A DNA stretch of 64,000 nucleotides from Halichondria panicea (lineage: Eukaryota > Porifera > Demospongiae > Suberitida > Halichondriidae): the NCBI RefSeq assembly GCF_963675165.1, contig NC_087377.1, forward strand, positions 5,642,042 through 5,706,041, given 5' to 3'. Below, one piece after another: positions 23,414 through 36,165 of the stretch; position 1 is the first letter of the stretch; every line of letters begins with the position of its first letter. The position numbers and the translations under genes are program-made. The notes under the pieces were generated by a model, which saw only the letters and a list, made by a program, of their open reading frames with translations, was not told where the DNA came from and ran no database searches.

Positions 23414-24480
23414 AATGTGTATTAGTGTTTACTTCCTGTATTGTACTTTTCTGTTATTGTGGTTTCTGTTCGTTAGTTTTGCGAAACCCTCAACGACATG
23501 CTCCGAGACCGCATTGTTTGTGGATGTCGAGACAAGAAGCTCACCTTTGACAAAGCTCTGGCTGACTAGCCACCAGAAATCTCTCAGGACAGAACGCGTC
23601 TGTAAACCGTCTATTGGACACCCGTCGACGCAAGCCTCCACCCCCTCGGGAAAAACCTCCCCCCTTCATCCGGCAACTACGTGCAAGTTTCGCACAAGCA
23701 CTTGTCACTACTGCAAGAAGCAAGGGCATATCTCAAAGGTCTGCAGAAAGAGAACAAGAGACTCAAAAGCAGACAAAACTGCATCTTGGTTCTGATGATG
23801 ATGAGGAGGACACAGATGAGTACAGCTTGTTCTACTCCTCCGCTGGCCGCACTCAGCCAATCACTGTACCTGTTACTCTCAATGGACTGGATACTACCAT
23901 GGAAATCGGAAATTGACACAAGTGCAGCCCTCTCCTTGATGAATGAACACACATACCGATCGCTAAACGGAAGCCCCCCTTCAATCCGGCTCAAGACCTA
24001 CACTGGTGTGCATGTAATGTTCTGTATCAAGCACAGCAGGCTGATTTGGATCTCCTTGTTGTCGCTGGCAAAGGACGCTCTTTGCTAGGATCGAGTACAA
24101 GCCACGACCAGACCATGCCAATGCTGATGCTCCCAGAATGTGCCTGACCGGCTATCAGCATGCTGGAATCCCTACCAGTCACGGCAAAAGAAATCATATC
24201 CTGAACAGAGAAGTATCCGGTCCTCTCTCGAGTTCGCCGTATGCTTTCTTCTGGCTGGAAAGACAACACCGACGCAGAACTCAAGTATGTTGGCTTCTGG
24301 CTAGAAAGACAACACCGACGCAGAACTCAAACCCTACCAGCAACGACACACTCAACTTAGCCTCCACGATGGCTGTGTCATGTGGGGAAGTCGCGTGGTT
24401 ATCCCACCTCCAGGAAGGGAGAGAATTGTCGAGGACTTCACAAAGGAAACCCGGGAATCTCAACATTACCTTGATGACCA
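23414..24480 (+). pseudogene. Gypsy-type retrotransposon remnant (gag to integrase, internally deleted)
   Basis: In order but across frames: a gag block CETLNDMLRDRIVCGCRD with LTFDKALA at 23480-23560; a zinc knuckle CHYCKKQGHISKVC (23703-23744, CX2CX4HX4C); an aspartic-protease-like TVPVTLNGLDTTMEI followed by DTSAALSLMNEHTY, the active site changed from DTG/DSG to DTS; then a LLVVAGKGRSLLG end. This is followed at once by EYKPRPDHANADA, the motif after RNase H, and by the integrase approach MWGSRVVIPPPGR. Reverse transcriptase and most of RNase H are missing. No LTRs were identified. Confidence 0.75.
24248..24330. repeat. Short tandem duplication inside the Gypsy remnant
   Basis: CTTCTGGCTGGAAAGACAAC and the following bases to GAACTCAA occur twice in a row with one difference (CTGGCTGG against CTGGCTAG). 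Reading through the second copy restores the frame ELKPYQQRHTQL. Confidence 0.7.
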
Positions 24481-24499
24481 GCATCTTCGCCCTCACTCT

Positions 24500-25310
24500 A
24501 GAATATACCACCCTTCCCACTTGGCGAGCCCTGACGCAGTCGCCCACAGGAACCCTAGACAGCGGAATGCCGTCCGCAGCCACTATTCAGGCCCTTGGAC
24601 TACCCACCTTCCAATCTGACTCCTCCCCAACCATGCTCCTGCCCTCCTCGGCCAGGATCCAGCCCCCACCCCTGGTCCCCGCCCATCCCACCTGCCCCCA
24701 CTATCAACCCTCTCGCGGAAATTCCAACCAGTCCCCCAAACTACAGTACACGGACCTCTCGGAGCTGCTGCCCGATCAACTTCACTCTAGCACATCAACC
24801 ATGCACTGACCCCCAACTCGTCGTTTTCCGCTGGGAAGGCCAGAAGAAGCGCAAATGGCAAATCACCGATATCGCTTGCAGCTGTACATGCTAATCCTCT
24901 CACATTAATTTCGTATCAATTATTTATGGTAAAGGCAGCAAAAAAGTTCAGGTACCCCTCATGGCTGTACTACGACACAGAGTTCCAGAAATGGGCCGCC
25001 ACAATACACTGCCCATCATTAATACACAGTTGTACTCCGTCACCTTTACTGGACAAGGCAACTCCGTATCGTGGTGGTACCCAATATGCCAGGTAGACAG
25101 AGGAAACTACACCTTCGATTACCCACGGTACCACCGTCCCACCCTCGGCCCCTACTGCCACCAGCCCCCAGACCACCAGTGGAGAGCTATAATGCGCCTG
25201 GCGGAAACTGCTAATTCGGCCTCTCCTGTCGCTACCCTCACAAGTGTGCAGCATGCGGCGTCCACGGACACCCGGAAACCCGCTATTTGCTGCGTTTCTC
25301 ACAATGCTTA
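24500..25310 (+). pseudogene. DIRS/Ngaro-like retroelement ORF1 (gag) remnant
   Basis: Frames in order show YTDLSELLPD, KRKWQITDIA, then RYPSWLYYDTEFQKWAA, and finally CRYPHKCAACGVHGHPETR, a cysteine/histidine cluster. WLxYDxxFRxxAA followed by a CRYxHxCxxCxxxHP cluster is the pattern I know from gag-like ORF1 of metazoan tyrosine-recombinase retroelements. The frame shifts several times and there is a stop just before the cluster. No tyrosine recombinase or reverse transcriptase was found with it. Confidence 0.55.
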
Positions 25311-25896
25311 TTATGCTTCATTCTCATTATAGGCCTATTTCCCTCATTATGCTTGTTGCTTCATTATTACGTTTCTCATTAGGCCTTCTTCATTATTATG
25401 CCTATTGCCTCATTATGCTTTGCTATACTTACCTTTGCGCACTCGATGTATTAATTCCTTGGGGGTAGGACATTCGTCCGATGGGCTATGACTGTTGGCT
25501 ATATAGGCCACCTCTTTACCCCCAAGTACTTAATTAGGGGAGCAACAGAAACGTTTAATCATTATCTAATTAGCGAGGTTGCACTCCTCCAATTAATTAG
25601 AGGGACTTCCTAACCATAATAACGGCCTTCAGTCATGGTCCGGCTCACCCTCCAAGGAGCGTTGCGGTAATGGGTAGCTGTACTCAACGCTGACAGCAGT
25701 ACCTAGAGCGATATATAACTATGTAGTGGTAATGGTATCTAGGCTTCCATATTTATTACTCGGTGTAGATTAATCTCAGTCAATCGAACAGATGGACATA
25801 ACCATCATGAATACTGATTATTGTTGCTGCAATTCAGAGACACCTTTGCGAGAATGGATGACCTGAGATTTCAACGAAAATTGTCCTGACTTTGAT
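25311..25896. other. No gene recognised; CATTATGCTT-rich low complexity
   Basis: From about 25300 to 25430 the sequence repeats variants of TTCATTATGCTT and CATTATAGGCCTA. The rest (25440-25896) has no recognised domain. Confidence 0.5.
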
Positions 25897-26330
25897 ATGC
25901 TTCGAAAGAGCGAGAATGAAGCAACTGACGAAGAAAGGTGTCGGCATATAAGGAAGCATGCTCAGCTGATCACTCCCGAAATGGAGGAGAAATTGTGGCG
26001 TTTTACTGGTGAAGGTTTAATAAACATTGTTTTCTGGTATGTTTGTAGGCACAGGGATCTTCAGAAAGACCAGTTCATCAGATGACAATGGAAAATTTAT
26101 CCGCTTTGTTGGCAAGAGCTGCAAGAACTGGCAAGGAGGTTTACACCAGCGAAAGATTCAACCTAAAGACCTCCACATAATAATTATTATAATTATGCAA
26201 AACCCGGCCTTGAAGAGAGATGTGTGGTCTCTTCTTTCTGCTACTATATGTCACTTATCCCAGTGGATGGTCCCTTCTCCAATACCACTATTCATTGTCA
26301 GAGACAGAAGGCCCAACTTTTGTGGAGCAG
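25897..26330 (+). pseudogene. DUF3504/Crypton-like tyrosine-recombinase fragment
   Basis: The frame from 25897 reads RKHAQLITPEMEEKLWRFTG, FWYVCRHRDLQKDQF, then in a second frame FVGKSCKNWQGGLHQRKIQP and NPALKR. This follows the DUF3504 pattern of QRICH1/KIAA1958 and Crypton-derived proteins (LxxxxEExLW...G..HRxLxxxQ...SKNxxGGLxxRK). At least one frameshift is present and the catalytic C-terminal half is missing. Confidence 0.45.
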
Positions 26331-26771
26331 ATGCGTAAGTACAAGAGGCCCTTTTGACCTGACCGTTCGCTCAAAACAATACTAAGGAATATGGGTTCTA
26401 ATCAAACACCTTCCAGAATTCAGAAGGCTGGTGAGTCTCTGGTAAAGTGTGTGATACATTTGAAACACAAACTGCCCTACACGTGCGTAGTGAAAGGCAT
26501 CCATACCCAGCCGCCTTTGATCGAGGGACTATTTCAACTGACATATTTAAGAATGTATCCAGCCTTCTTTCAAGTTCAAGTGTGGCAAATTGAAACCACT
26601 CCAGGCCTGCACTTCTCAAGAATACAACAATGGAACATTTAGTTATATATAATTATTTGTGTCTTCTTAGCAACCTTCAAAAGAAGCCATGCAAATTCAG
26701 TGTGGGTGTTTGGACTAACTTTTGTTAGGGCATGCATAGACATGAGCGGCAGTTTGTTTTTGTATATCGTA
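26331..26771. other. No gene recognised
   Basis: Reading frames of up to 83 codons are present but show no recognised domain. Confidence 0.4.
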
Positions 26772-26958
26772 TAGCGGGTAATTTTCGGGGGACAAAATAT
26801 TCGTGGTTCAGCAATATTGAGACATTTCGTGGGTAATATTTTCGTGGTTGCTGCTTGCACTGCAGGTAAAGGTAGGCAAGGTCGCTTCATTCGTGGGTAA
26901 AATATTCGTGGTCAGACCTCCAACCACGAATATTTTGCCCCACGAAAATTACACGCTA
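26772..26958. mobile_element. MITE, TAGC-type family, copy 2
   Basis: A 187-bp element flanked by TA at 26770-26771 and 26959-26960. Left TAGCGGGTAATTTTCGGGGG and right CGAAAATTACACGCTA are inverted repeats, with ACAAAATATTCGTGG inside each arm. It is closely related to 11641-11964 but lacks that copy's internal duplication. Confidence 0.8.
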
Positions 26959-29358
26959 TACGGTACCACTGCACCTTGGGTATGGAGTGCATGGTAGAAA
27001 AAATAAAGATAATCCCAGCTTGTCTTGTTCCATATCTCTGACAATCACATTCCTGTATGCATTCATTAACATAATAATTGTGATTATAGCTCTCTCCAGG
27101 AGAGACAATTATGGTACGACCTGGAGGATGTGAAATGAGCTACTGCTGGGCTATTAGTTTTCTGGAAAAAACAGGGTTCCAGAATCGTTTGTCTCACAGC
27201 GTAGCAGTTGAGGAGCTCGGGACCTTCATATTGTTCAGACTGAGAGTGATTACTGGGTATAATTATATGCAACTTCTATATTATAACCATAATTAGTATA
27301 AATAATAACTTATCGACACTTTTCACATTTCGTATAATTATAGTATAATTATAGTGGTATAATTATGACATACTACAACTGTGTAGTGATGCCATGGAGA
27401 GCTACAGAAAGCATCATCAATGGCGACAATTATAGCTGGGAATCCAACGCAAAATTGCTTCACCATGTAGTTGGCCGTTACGTCTTTCCTTTGGACGCTC
27501 TCAACGACTTCACTATAATTTTATTATGACCTAGAAGTTGTTTCATTTGCAAAAAATAATTATGGCATCACTACCAAGTGCAAGTGCTGAGGAAGTTCCA
27601 ATGGAAATAGAAAGTGTGCACGTGTCTCCTCGAATTTCACCAGAGGACGGACACCTGCTAGACAACTTACGTAATAACTCATTGTTTCGTGTGTCAGAGT
27701 AGTATCATTGCTTTTACTAGAAAGAGATTTAGCTATTGGTGATCATCCTCAAGATGCAGTGAGTTATGATTATTTCATGTACTGAGTATAAATTTAATGC
27801 AACTTTAATCTTTATACAATGTTGCTAGGAAAGGGAGAGGAGAAGAAAGGATTATTAGATGGAGTTAAAGAACAAGGCGGAAGAGAAGAGGAGAGGCCGC
27901 AGCAAAGTGCATGTATAGCAACAGCAGGGCGGGCCTTGATAGTACGTGTGGAGTAAAGGCGTTCATTTACAAAAAGTAAACAGTGTAAGAGGATGTTAAA
28001 TACTTGTGCTATGTACACACAACTTCCTTTATATCACGTTCAAGGATGCTTTTTGCAACGAGAAAGAAGATGAGCTGGCTAAAAGAGCAACGAATATGGC
28101 AGACTGGATAGCATCTAAATTGAGAACCAAGAAGTTTGTGACCCCAGATATTTACTCCTTTTTAGGTGGTGCAAGCAAACGCAAGCAATGTTGTGACAGA
28201 TGCAGAACTCGCTCAAGGGTGTAATTTACATACAGGGTATCAAAACCATGGAGATTACAGTTCACTTGTCCTTGACAGCGAAACTTGATGATCACAAGTA
28301 ATGCAGCGTACTCTCTACTCTTACCAGGGAACGTCAAAATTTAAGACTCGTGGTAAGAAGGCAGGAACCTGGGTGGAAATTATAAATGAAACCCCATAAT
28401 TATAATCATGTTTTTAACAGTTGAATTACATGACAAAAGTATTGATGTTACTCTAATCGGAAGCGGCATGCAGCTATCTCAATGCAGAAACAATCCTGTT
28501 CTGGAAAACCCTGCTATGAAACGGGTGCTGGAATTTAGTGTCTCAATAACGCATGCATGCATGATGATTATGGATTCATGTGCACTACGTATAAAAGAAA
28601 AAGTGGGCTGCTGGCGTTTTGACACTCTCCTCGTACCAAAACAACCTAAATTAGTTCATACAGCATAGAGGACAAAAGCAACTATTTCCATCACCATGAA
28701 AAGAAGATGATGACAAATAGGAAGAACCTAAAGTATCACACCATCATTATCGTTAAACTTTTCATCTATCTATCACATAAAGTATCAGGTCATCGTTATT
28801 TTGTTATTCTACGATGTCATATCATTATTATTGTTCAATTATAATTATAATGATGCTGTTATTAAATAAACTAGTGCTATAGGGTGCGCTCTACACTATT
28901 GGGTGACCTATGGCGATTTGCAAAATAATGCTTCGTTCTCGAGTTATGCCTACTTGGAATACCATTGCAGCCTTTTCCGAAGAGTGCGTATGTTGCTACT
29001 CTACTTAGTACATTACCACGATAGCTATTGGTAGCTGCAAGACTAGCAAAAGAGCTGCACACGTACACACGGCCATTCTTTTTAGAGCCCCCCTCTTTTG
29101 GAAAAATAAAGGGGCGTGGTATAATTATTTTTGCGCATGCCCAAGTCATTTACTGGTGTTTTGAGAGCAAAAATCTTCAATCTTCCTTAATCCTTGGTAA
29201 AATATTGCAAGAGACTATTCGTACATAGAAAATTGTATATGTCTTTCTTTGTTTACAGATACTTATTGAGCAGGCAGCGGACATAAATATTCAAGTCGAC
29301 GATCTTACAACACTGGGCAAGCCCATACCTTTCCATTAATAAACTTTATAAACTTTCA
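26959..29358. other. Mostly unrecognised; possible remnant exons
   Basis: A frame at 27562 starts MASLPSASAEEVPMEIESVH and is followed after about 110 bases by a GTAATA donor-like site. A frame at about 28040-28223 (KDAFCNEKEDELAKRATNMA) has even codon use but no recognised domain. A frame at 28408-28668 is also unknown. They could be exons of one decayed transposon gene preceding the OB-fold fragment at 29359, but I cannot show that. Confidence 0.3.
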
Positions 29359-29640
29359 GTATAATTATTATGATCGAGTAACAGTTACTGCCATCAAAGT
29401 TGAAACACCTGTAACAGTGGTAACTGGATAGATGAAACAAGAAGCGACGAATCAGGAAATATATCATTGACATTGTGGGAAGATGCGCCTTACAGAAAAT
29501 GTTTCATATCAGTTGAGTCGGGTACAAGTCCACGAGTTCTCAGGCAAACAGGAACTTACCTATCCAGCATTTGGTGCATCTGCCACACTTATTAACGACT
29601 TAGAAAGTATCTGTCCAACTCAAAGTAATCCGGAAGATGA
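29359..29640 (+). pseudogene. RPA-like OB-fold fragment, frameshifted
   Basis: Three frames in succession give RVTVTAIKVETPVTVVTG, then SDESGNISLTLWEDA, then ENVSYQLSRVQVHEFSGKQE, ending near NDLESI. ADxTGxxxLTLWxD...YxLxxVxVxxFxGxxxLT is the OB-fold pattern of replication-protein-A-like single-strand DNA binding proteins that are repeated in many invertebrate genomes. A stop and two frameshifts are visible. Confidence 0.5.
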
Positions 29641-32390
29641 AGTCGAGACACTGGTACAGACCAGCGCACTAAAGAACCATCAAAAATCACTGAACGCCTC
29701 TATATACAAGATCAAAACGAAGATAACTATCTTCTCAGAGCATACACTTACATCTTACAGAGATTTATGGGACTGGGAAACCTATATCATCAAAGTCGTT
29801 GACCAGTGCCCCACCTTTCGATCTAAAATATAACAAGTATCATGTCATAACTTATATATCTCGTTAATTTATTAATTTATACTTGCTGTTCTCATATCAT
29901 TGTTAACACTTATCAGTTAATACTTGTTACTTCTCCCTATTCATGACATCAATGCACTGATTTTGTAGTGATTCTTGCACGCATGTCTGACTATACTATG
30001 CGTTCAATAATTTATTATCTGGCATTTTCATTTCCACTAGCTCTGCCACAATTTCTTCGCCGAGGCTTTCATTTGGTGCTTTAAATTGAGGCAATAGTCA
30101 AATCTTCTGACTTGCATGTACTTAACTGATTTTGTCTTTTGTAATCTAGCCGAATCACCGACTACTGCTGTAACTTGAAGCTCCCAACACTACCACTCCC
30201 TGTTTGTTTCCATGCCCTAAAGATAGACCGAGTGCCTCAAATATAGCAATATGCCTGAGGAAGCTAGTGCTGACTTGAAAGTGTTGTGCTGTTGAAATCT
30301 GTGAATGGTGCCTTGCTGAACAAGATGGAAATGATGGGCTGTACAATACTGGTCAGATGGTGTGTATATGATTATGCATATGACGTGCCAAAAATAACGT
30401 TTACCTATGCGGACTTCCTACTACTAAGGGTTCCTAAGTCATCGCCTGAGTGTTGCGAGGACACGACCTCATAGGACATTGGCTAAAACTTGATATTAGG
30501 ACTAATCAATCAGGTGGTAATGTATGCATATCATTATGGAACAATGAATAGCATAATTATTGAACATAATTTTGTGACTATTGGAGCAACCATCGAATTG
30601 ACTGCGAAACTCTGTTGTCTCTAAAGTACTTTAAATCTCCGGTCCCTCAGTGTACAACGGGAGTTCACAAGGAGGAAGAAGAAAATATCACTGTGCTTTA
30701 TGGAATATATACCATAATTTTTATTGGCTGCACTGGTTCGCTCGAATGTACAGTATGTGAGGGTGGTTGGGTTTGGAGGAAAGTTAGGATACCTTGCCAA
30801 TGAGGAGATGTTTGCATCGATTCCAACAGAATGCGGTACCTACCCAACACGTGGGACCTTGGGTACACTATCCCTGCTGATTTTCCACCTTGGAGAATAG
30901 GTCCAGAAGTCGACAACTAAAGCCTTTGTAGTTGCTCTGCAACAGATTATGGACATACAATAGTTACTGTTTCCAATGCTGCAAACTTGTCGAAAAAGTA
31001 GTTTTGTTGTTTGTCCAGACCATTGTCCGTGATTTCATCAAATTTCTGGAAAACTTGATTTCGTGCATTACTTTCACTTTCTATTTGTCATCTCCACGAC
31101 AATGTAGCATCCAGATATCTATAGGTCGTCCCATTGACTGATTCGTTGACAACCTAACGTTTTCAAGGGCCGCTGTGTAAATGTGTTAATACCAATGCTT
31201 TGGTAACTCTCTAAAAGCCGGTGTGTTCGTGGCATATTGACAAATCATGGAGAAGGGTCTATTACACAATTACAATTTCTTGTATATAAATGTAGGCAGA
31301 GAAGTGGATGTACCTAATCAGTCCTCCATTCAGGCATTCGATTGTGTCACAAATTGATTGCATCTTCACAGGAATGAGGGTGCAGGTATATACGTTTTGC
31401 CCCATAACAATAATGATAATTTATCCATGTATATAATTAAAATTGTTCCAAGTGATGATAAGAAAAAACTTTTCAAGTGCATCTACACTTGTGCAACAAA
31501 AGTTCATCTACCAAAATCCCTGACTCACAAATCTGCAAGTTTTCAGAATCGGAGTTCATAAAAATTTATTTAAAATAATAGTCATAATAATAATTCAATA
31601 AACTAATATTATGTTGAATGGGGCAGATTCTCTTCGGTGTGTTACAAGGTCCACCCTACTAGACTCCGCCCACGACAATCGGTATATTTCCGGATCACGC
31701 ACGAACAAATCCTGCGCAAGAGCTAATGAATTCATTGTAGAGAAAAGTATATTATTGTGTTTATATAGCTCGATCTACATGCATTCCACAAAGCCAGACT
31801 CACAAAACGAATCAATTTAAAATAAAAAAATTAATAAGCTGTAGCAGCATAAATGAAAAACTCTCCATAATTATTACTTAAATCTTTCTAAAGTTACAGA
31901 AAATCACAAACTTATTGACACAGAATTCAAATTAGCCAGGCAAAGTACATGTACATGCTCTAAAGAGTTAGAAAAAAAGAAAGAAAGCGAAGGTCCATGC
32001 GCTGTTTTTGAAAAAAAAATGTTGATATGTGTAAATTCCTAATAATGTTTTTCCTGTGGTCCTGGCCTTATGGCAGTTAAAAGAGTCCCCAATCCATTGG
32101 GGGTGGGATGATGGTGATTCTTCAGTAACTGATAAAGTATGTGTTTCTAACAAGACATGAAAGGACAACAAAGAAAAAACAGGAACAATTTTTTATTGTA
32201 TTTGCCCTGCTCAAATGATTATTGTCTAGTTGGGAGACAATTGGGGGTATTGGGGGTACTGAATGTGGCCAAGGAAGCTCTACGAAAGCACTCAATGTCA
32301 GGCTGCTGCTAATCGCAACAATGTTCTTAGGAGTCTGTGCATGTGTGCAGGCATTAATTGTTACACTTGACTAGCAGCAACGTAGTGTGT
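29641..32390. other. No gene recognised
   Basis: Several short reading frames (for example at 30286, 30615 and 31358) lack recognised motifs. A 116-codon frame continues from the OB-fold fragment to 29833. AT-rich, with ATAATTAT strings. Confidence 0.4.
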
Positions 32391-32404
32391 CCCTTACAGA
32401 AATG
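32391..32404 (+). repeat. Left terminal inverted repeat of the CACTA-like element
   Basis: CCCTTACAGAAATG, the exact reverse complement of 38138-38151. It does not begin with the CACTA letters common in plant members. Confidence 0.8.
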
Positions 32405-32571
32405 TTTAAGTGCAACACGTATGCTGCACACATGCAACAACAAGTGCTGCACGTGTGCAAAGGAATTTTAAGTGTGACACAAGTGTGTCATGAGAACGTT
32501 TTTTTACTGTTATCATGCTCATATGCCACACACGTGTAGTTTGCACACGTGTCTATTGCACGCTTTCTGCA

Positions 32572-33030
32572 CGCACATGGTAGGTATACAAGCAAATTGC
32601 ATACAAGCCACACGCGTGTGCTTTGCACGCATGCTAACTGCACACGTTCCACACACATCTAGTTAGTATACAAGCAAATTGCATACAAGCCACACGCGTG
32701 TGCTTTGCACGCATGCTAACTGCACACGTTCCACACACATCTAGTTAGTATACGAGCGAACTGCATACAAGCCACACACGTGTGCTTTGCACGCATGCTA
32801 ACTGCACACGTTCCACACACATCTAGTTAGTATACGAGCGAACTGCATACAAGCCACACACGTGTGCTTTGCACGCATGCTAACTACACACGTTCCACAC
32901 ACATCTAGTTAGTATACAAGCGAACTGCATACAAGTCACACACGTGTACTTTGCACGCATGCTAACTGCACACGTACGTTCCACGTACACATCTAGTTAG
33001 TATACGAGCGAACTGCAAACAATTAATTAT
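32572..33030. repeat. 82-bp tandem subterminal repeats
   Basis: GCATACAAGCCACAC-type unit starts occur at about 32599, 32681, 32763, 32845 and 32927, a period of 82, with a degenerate unit from 33015. Each unit carries CACACGTGTGC or CACGCGTGTGC, GCACGCATGC, CACACGTTCCACACACATC and TAGTTAGTATAC. Such arrays are candidate binding sites for the transposase or its BEN partner. Confidence 0.85.
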
Positions 33031-33217
33031 AGCCATGCACACACGTGTACTTGCACGTTCCATATATGAGCGAACTGCATATACGTGTACCTGCACGCAT
33101 GCTAGCTACTATAATCAAATAGTTATATATTATATTATTATAATTATCGACAATAAAACAGTCAACAATAATAAAATTATAAAGATCAACAGCTAGCTAG
33201 TAAAGGTGACATTATAA

Positions 33218-35988
33218 TTAATCTTTTTCAAATGTGTTGACTAAACTAGTGACATATAACATCTCATCAATTCCAATAGAAACACACTTTCCAAGCACAT
33301 TTTCTGCTTTAATAACGATTAGTTCATTTTTTGGCCTAACAGAAAAAAAATTTTTTATTGTGAGAGGAATATCATCAAAGGGCTTGCTACATTCATAAAC
33401 ACGTATTATTATAAGCGTCGACAACTGGTTTTCGATGTCTGCTTGAACAATTTTTTGTACTTGCCCATAAGAAAAACGAGAGTGCATAAAATACACAACC
33501 GAATCACATCGCTTTTTGGTCTGTGAAAATTGTTTGGTGCTATATAGTTGTCGATTACTCCGAACTCTTTGGTACTGGTTGCAAGAGCTTGAGCACTGTG
33601 GAAAAAATGCATCTAAAGCCCGTTTTTCTTGATCAGTAAATTCTTGCAACACAATCTTTCCCAACACAATCGTCTTCCGTGAATATGGCAATAATGATGC
33701 CCCTCCGACTAACTCTTTCACAAATCGCAACTCTTCAAGTTTACTTCCAGTTGGAAATACTTCACACGTTGGAATAGCTTGAATCATGTTGTATGTACGC
33801 ATACACTGCAAGGCAATTCCTTGTGTCCCGTGCAGATTTTTTAACAAGAGGCCATTTACTCCCTCAAAGGAAAAACAAGAATAAGCCCATAGTGGACCTA
33901 GCTCTTCAACGGTGGATGTCAAATGCAGCAATGAATGGACATTAATGCCCATGTGTTGTTCTCCGTACAAAGATCCAAACTTTCTGCAGAACAGATCCAA
34001 GCACACCTTGCCCTCTTTTAAATCGGAAGCAGTAATGTTCTCACTAAGGAACATTCGAAGTGTAACAACTAGCAAAGAGAAGTGTTGGAAGTAGTCGAGT
34101 GGTAGCACCCCTAATAACAATGGCAACGAATAGTACAAAAGGAATGACCTATACTCTGATGCCTTCCAATGCTTTCGGTCGGACAATGAGCGTGGAATTC
34201 GAGAAATATCGGAGGGTGGTTGAATTGAAGTTAGCCTTCTATCAAGTAAGCCGATTAAACCACCAATGTAATATCTCTCATGCTTGTGCTCTGTTGTAAG
34301 CCACAAATTTAACATGCGCTTTGCTATTCCAAGAAGGCAACCATGCATGTAGTCGATTCCTGTACCTCTAATAATGTCAAAGTGCCTCAAACAAGTAAGC
34401 CATGACGGCCCTAACACCCCATTTTTTGGTTCTCCTGATGTTGCTACGTATTGGATATCTTGGATTGTTTGTTGTTTTGTTCTTAAAGGTCCAGTTGGAT
34501 TTGATGAAATGTATGGGTAAACATGTGTTCTTCTGTTTGGTCCAAGGGTGAATGTACTTCCTGGCTGCAAGCATTTTGAGCACCCATAGAAGCCATTAAA
34601 TTGCCGAAAGTTTTGCACAATGCATTTGGCAGGAAGATCGCAAGTTCCAGCCAACAGTACACACTTGACCACAAAGCTCTCCGAAGCGTCCCAGGCTTTA
34701 ACAAGTAGACCTTCAGTTTCCAGCTTTGATAGACAAGTGTAAAAAGGCCTAAGAAAAAGCTTCATGTTAGGTTTTTTCGATCCAAACCAAAGGCCTGCTA
34801 ATATAACATTCTGCCACTTCATCCTTAGTCTATAAGGAAGCTCGTTTATGATGAAATACAGGGGCCATATCGCATTGTTAGATGATTTAAACACAGGGAT
34901 TCCATCAGTATTCCATAATAGTGATATATTGCCTGGTTTTGATAGAATTCCATCATTCTTCTCCAAATTCTTGTAGACAGATCCATCATAAACGTCACAG
35001 ATAGTATTTGCATGCTTATTTGGACGTTCAAATCGGTGATTTATTTGTTCAAGGAATCCTGGTCGGCTGAACATGTCTTGAAGATGTTTTTCCAGCGGAA
35101 GTTGAACAAAATATGACACTTCTGACTTGGAACTAAAATGTCTGGTGCAAGCTGGATTTGGGCAAGTGTGGATGTCTTTCTCAAGGGCAATACTACAGGC
35201 TGGGCAAAAGTGGTGTCGGATAATATCTGATTGTTTTATGTTCAGTAATTTGTAGAACTTGTACAGAGTTTTCGGGAGAATGTGTGATGGGAGAAGCAAT
35301 GTACCAATTAATGAGAGTAAATCTTCAAGAGCTTCGTTTGACAGCTTGTGGTTAACAACAAAAGCCAGAATAAGTATCAAAGCTACATGAAGGGAAAAGG
35401 AGGCCTCTGGATAGAGAGGGGTATCTACCGATGGTGCATCTTTAATGCCGTCGGTAATTCCATCCTCAGGCAAGTTGTCAGCTTCTAACAGGTCGTCAGC
35501 AATCTCGTCCTCGAGCAATGGTGCATTTTCTAGCAGGTCGTCAGCAATCTCGTCCTCGAGCAATGGTGCATCTTCTAGCAGGTTGTCAGCAATCCCGTCC
35601 TCAAACAATGATGCATCTTCGTCAGTAATCCCGTCCTCGAGCAATGGTGCATCTTCTAACAGGTCATCAGCAATCCCGTCCTCGAGCAATGGTGTTTCTT
35701 TAACAGAGGAACTAGGGCCAGCTATAGGTAAAATTAAATTAGCAGTGTGCATGCATGCACATGAATGCAGCCTTACTAAAAGAGCTTTACATGGGCTTGG
35801 CATAGTTAATAATTAGTACACATACCATATTAAACTCAAGCCACTCTATAGGATATAGTTAATAGTTAGTACCACGTACCCTGACCAGGTAGACCAAGCC
35901 ATCGTTTTGTGCTTTTTGGCATTTCTTCAAGAGGATTGTCACTTTTAAGGTACGCATTATATCTCCTTCTCTTTTTTGATTCCATCAT
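33218..35988 (-). CDS. CACTA-like transposase, Tnp2/Transposase_21 type
   Basis: I model two exons: 35880-35988 (ATG 35988; basic MMESKKRRRYNAYLKSDNP start) and 33218-35721, joined at a phase-1 GT/AG intron, giving 870 aa. A long open frame alternatively starts inside the intron at 35803, but its first residues look like intron. After an acidic tandem repeat (variants of PLLEDGIADDLLEDA) come a cysteine cluster (CPACSIALEKDIHTCPNPAC), NTDGIPVFKSSNNAIWPLYF with the first catalytic Asp, CDLPAKCI, YGCSKCLQPG, DYMHGCLLGIAKRMLNLW and NVHSLLHLTSTVEELGPLW. These follow the Tnp2 DDE order. No frameshift or stop was seen. It catalyses cut-and-paste transposition in the family. Confidence 0.85.
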
Positions 35989-36165
35989 ACGTACCTCAGA
36001 AACTGCTGCAAGACTTAGGTAACTTTAATTAGAACTTATATATCTTAGCTAGCTAGTTGCTGGTGATCAATGTGTGCAGGATGAGTGCAGATGTTTCTTG
36101 TTCACATGGTAACACAGTGGCAGCTGCAACATTTTTGAATCTTATTTGTTGGCAAGCTTGGAAGT
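35989..36165. promoter_or_regulatory. Bidirectional promoter interval of the CACTA-like element
   Basis: Only 177 bp separate the transposase ATG (minus, 35988) and the BEN protein ATG (plus, 36166). Both genes must be driven from here unless further 5' exons exist. No standard TATA box in either direction stands out. Confidence 0.5.

Noticed and set aside
32572..33030. Regular direct repeats with constant period, CRISPR-like at first sight
   Set aside because: The whole 82-bp period is repeated without unique spacers, the context is a eukaryotic transposon end, and the sequence is palindromic subterminal repeat.
33218..35803. Single-exon 861-codon model for the transposase
   Set aside because: Its first 27 codons look like intron (CATGCATGCACATG repeats), whereas a phase-matching GT/AG intron joins a basic exon at 35880-35988. 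The alternative is kept in the entry, not as a separate gene.
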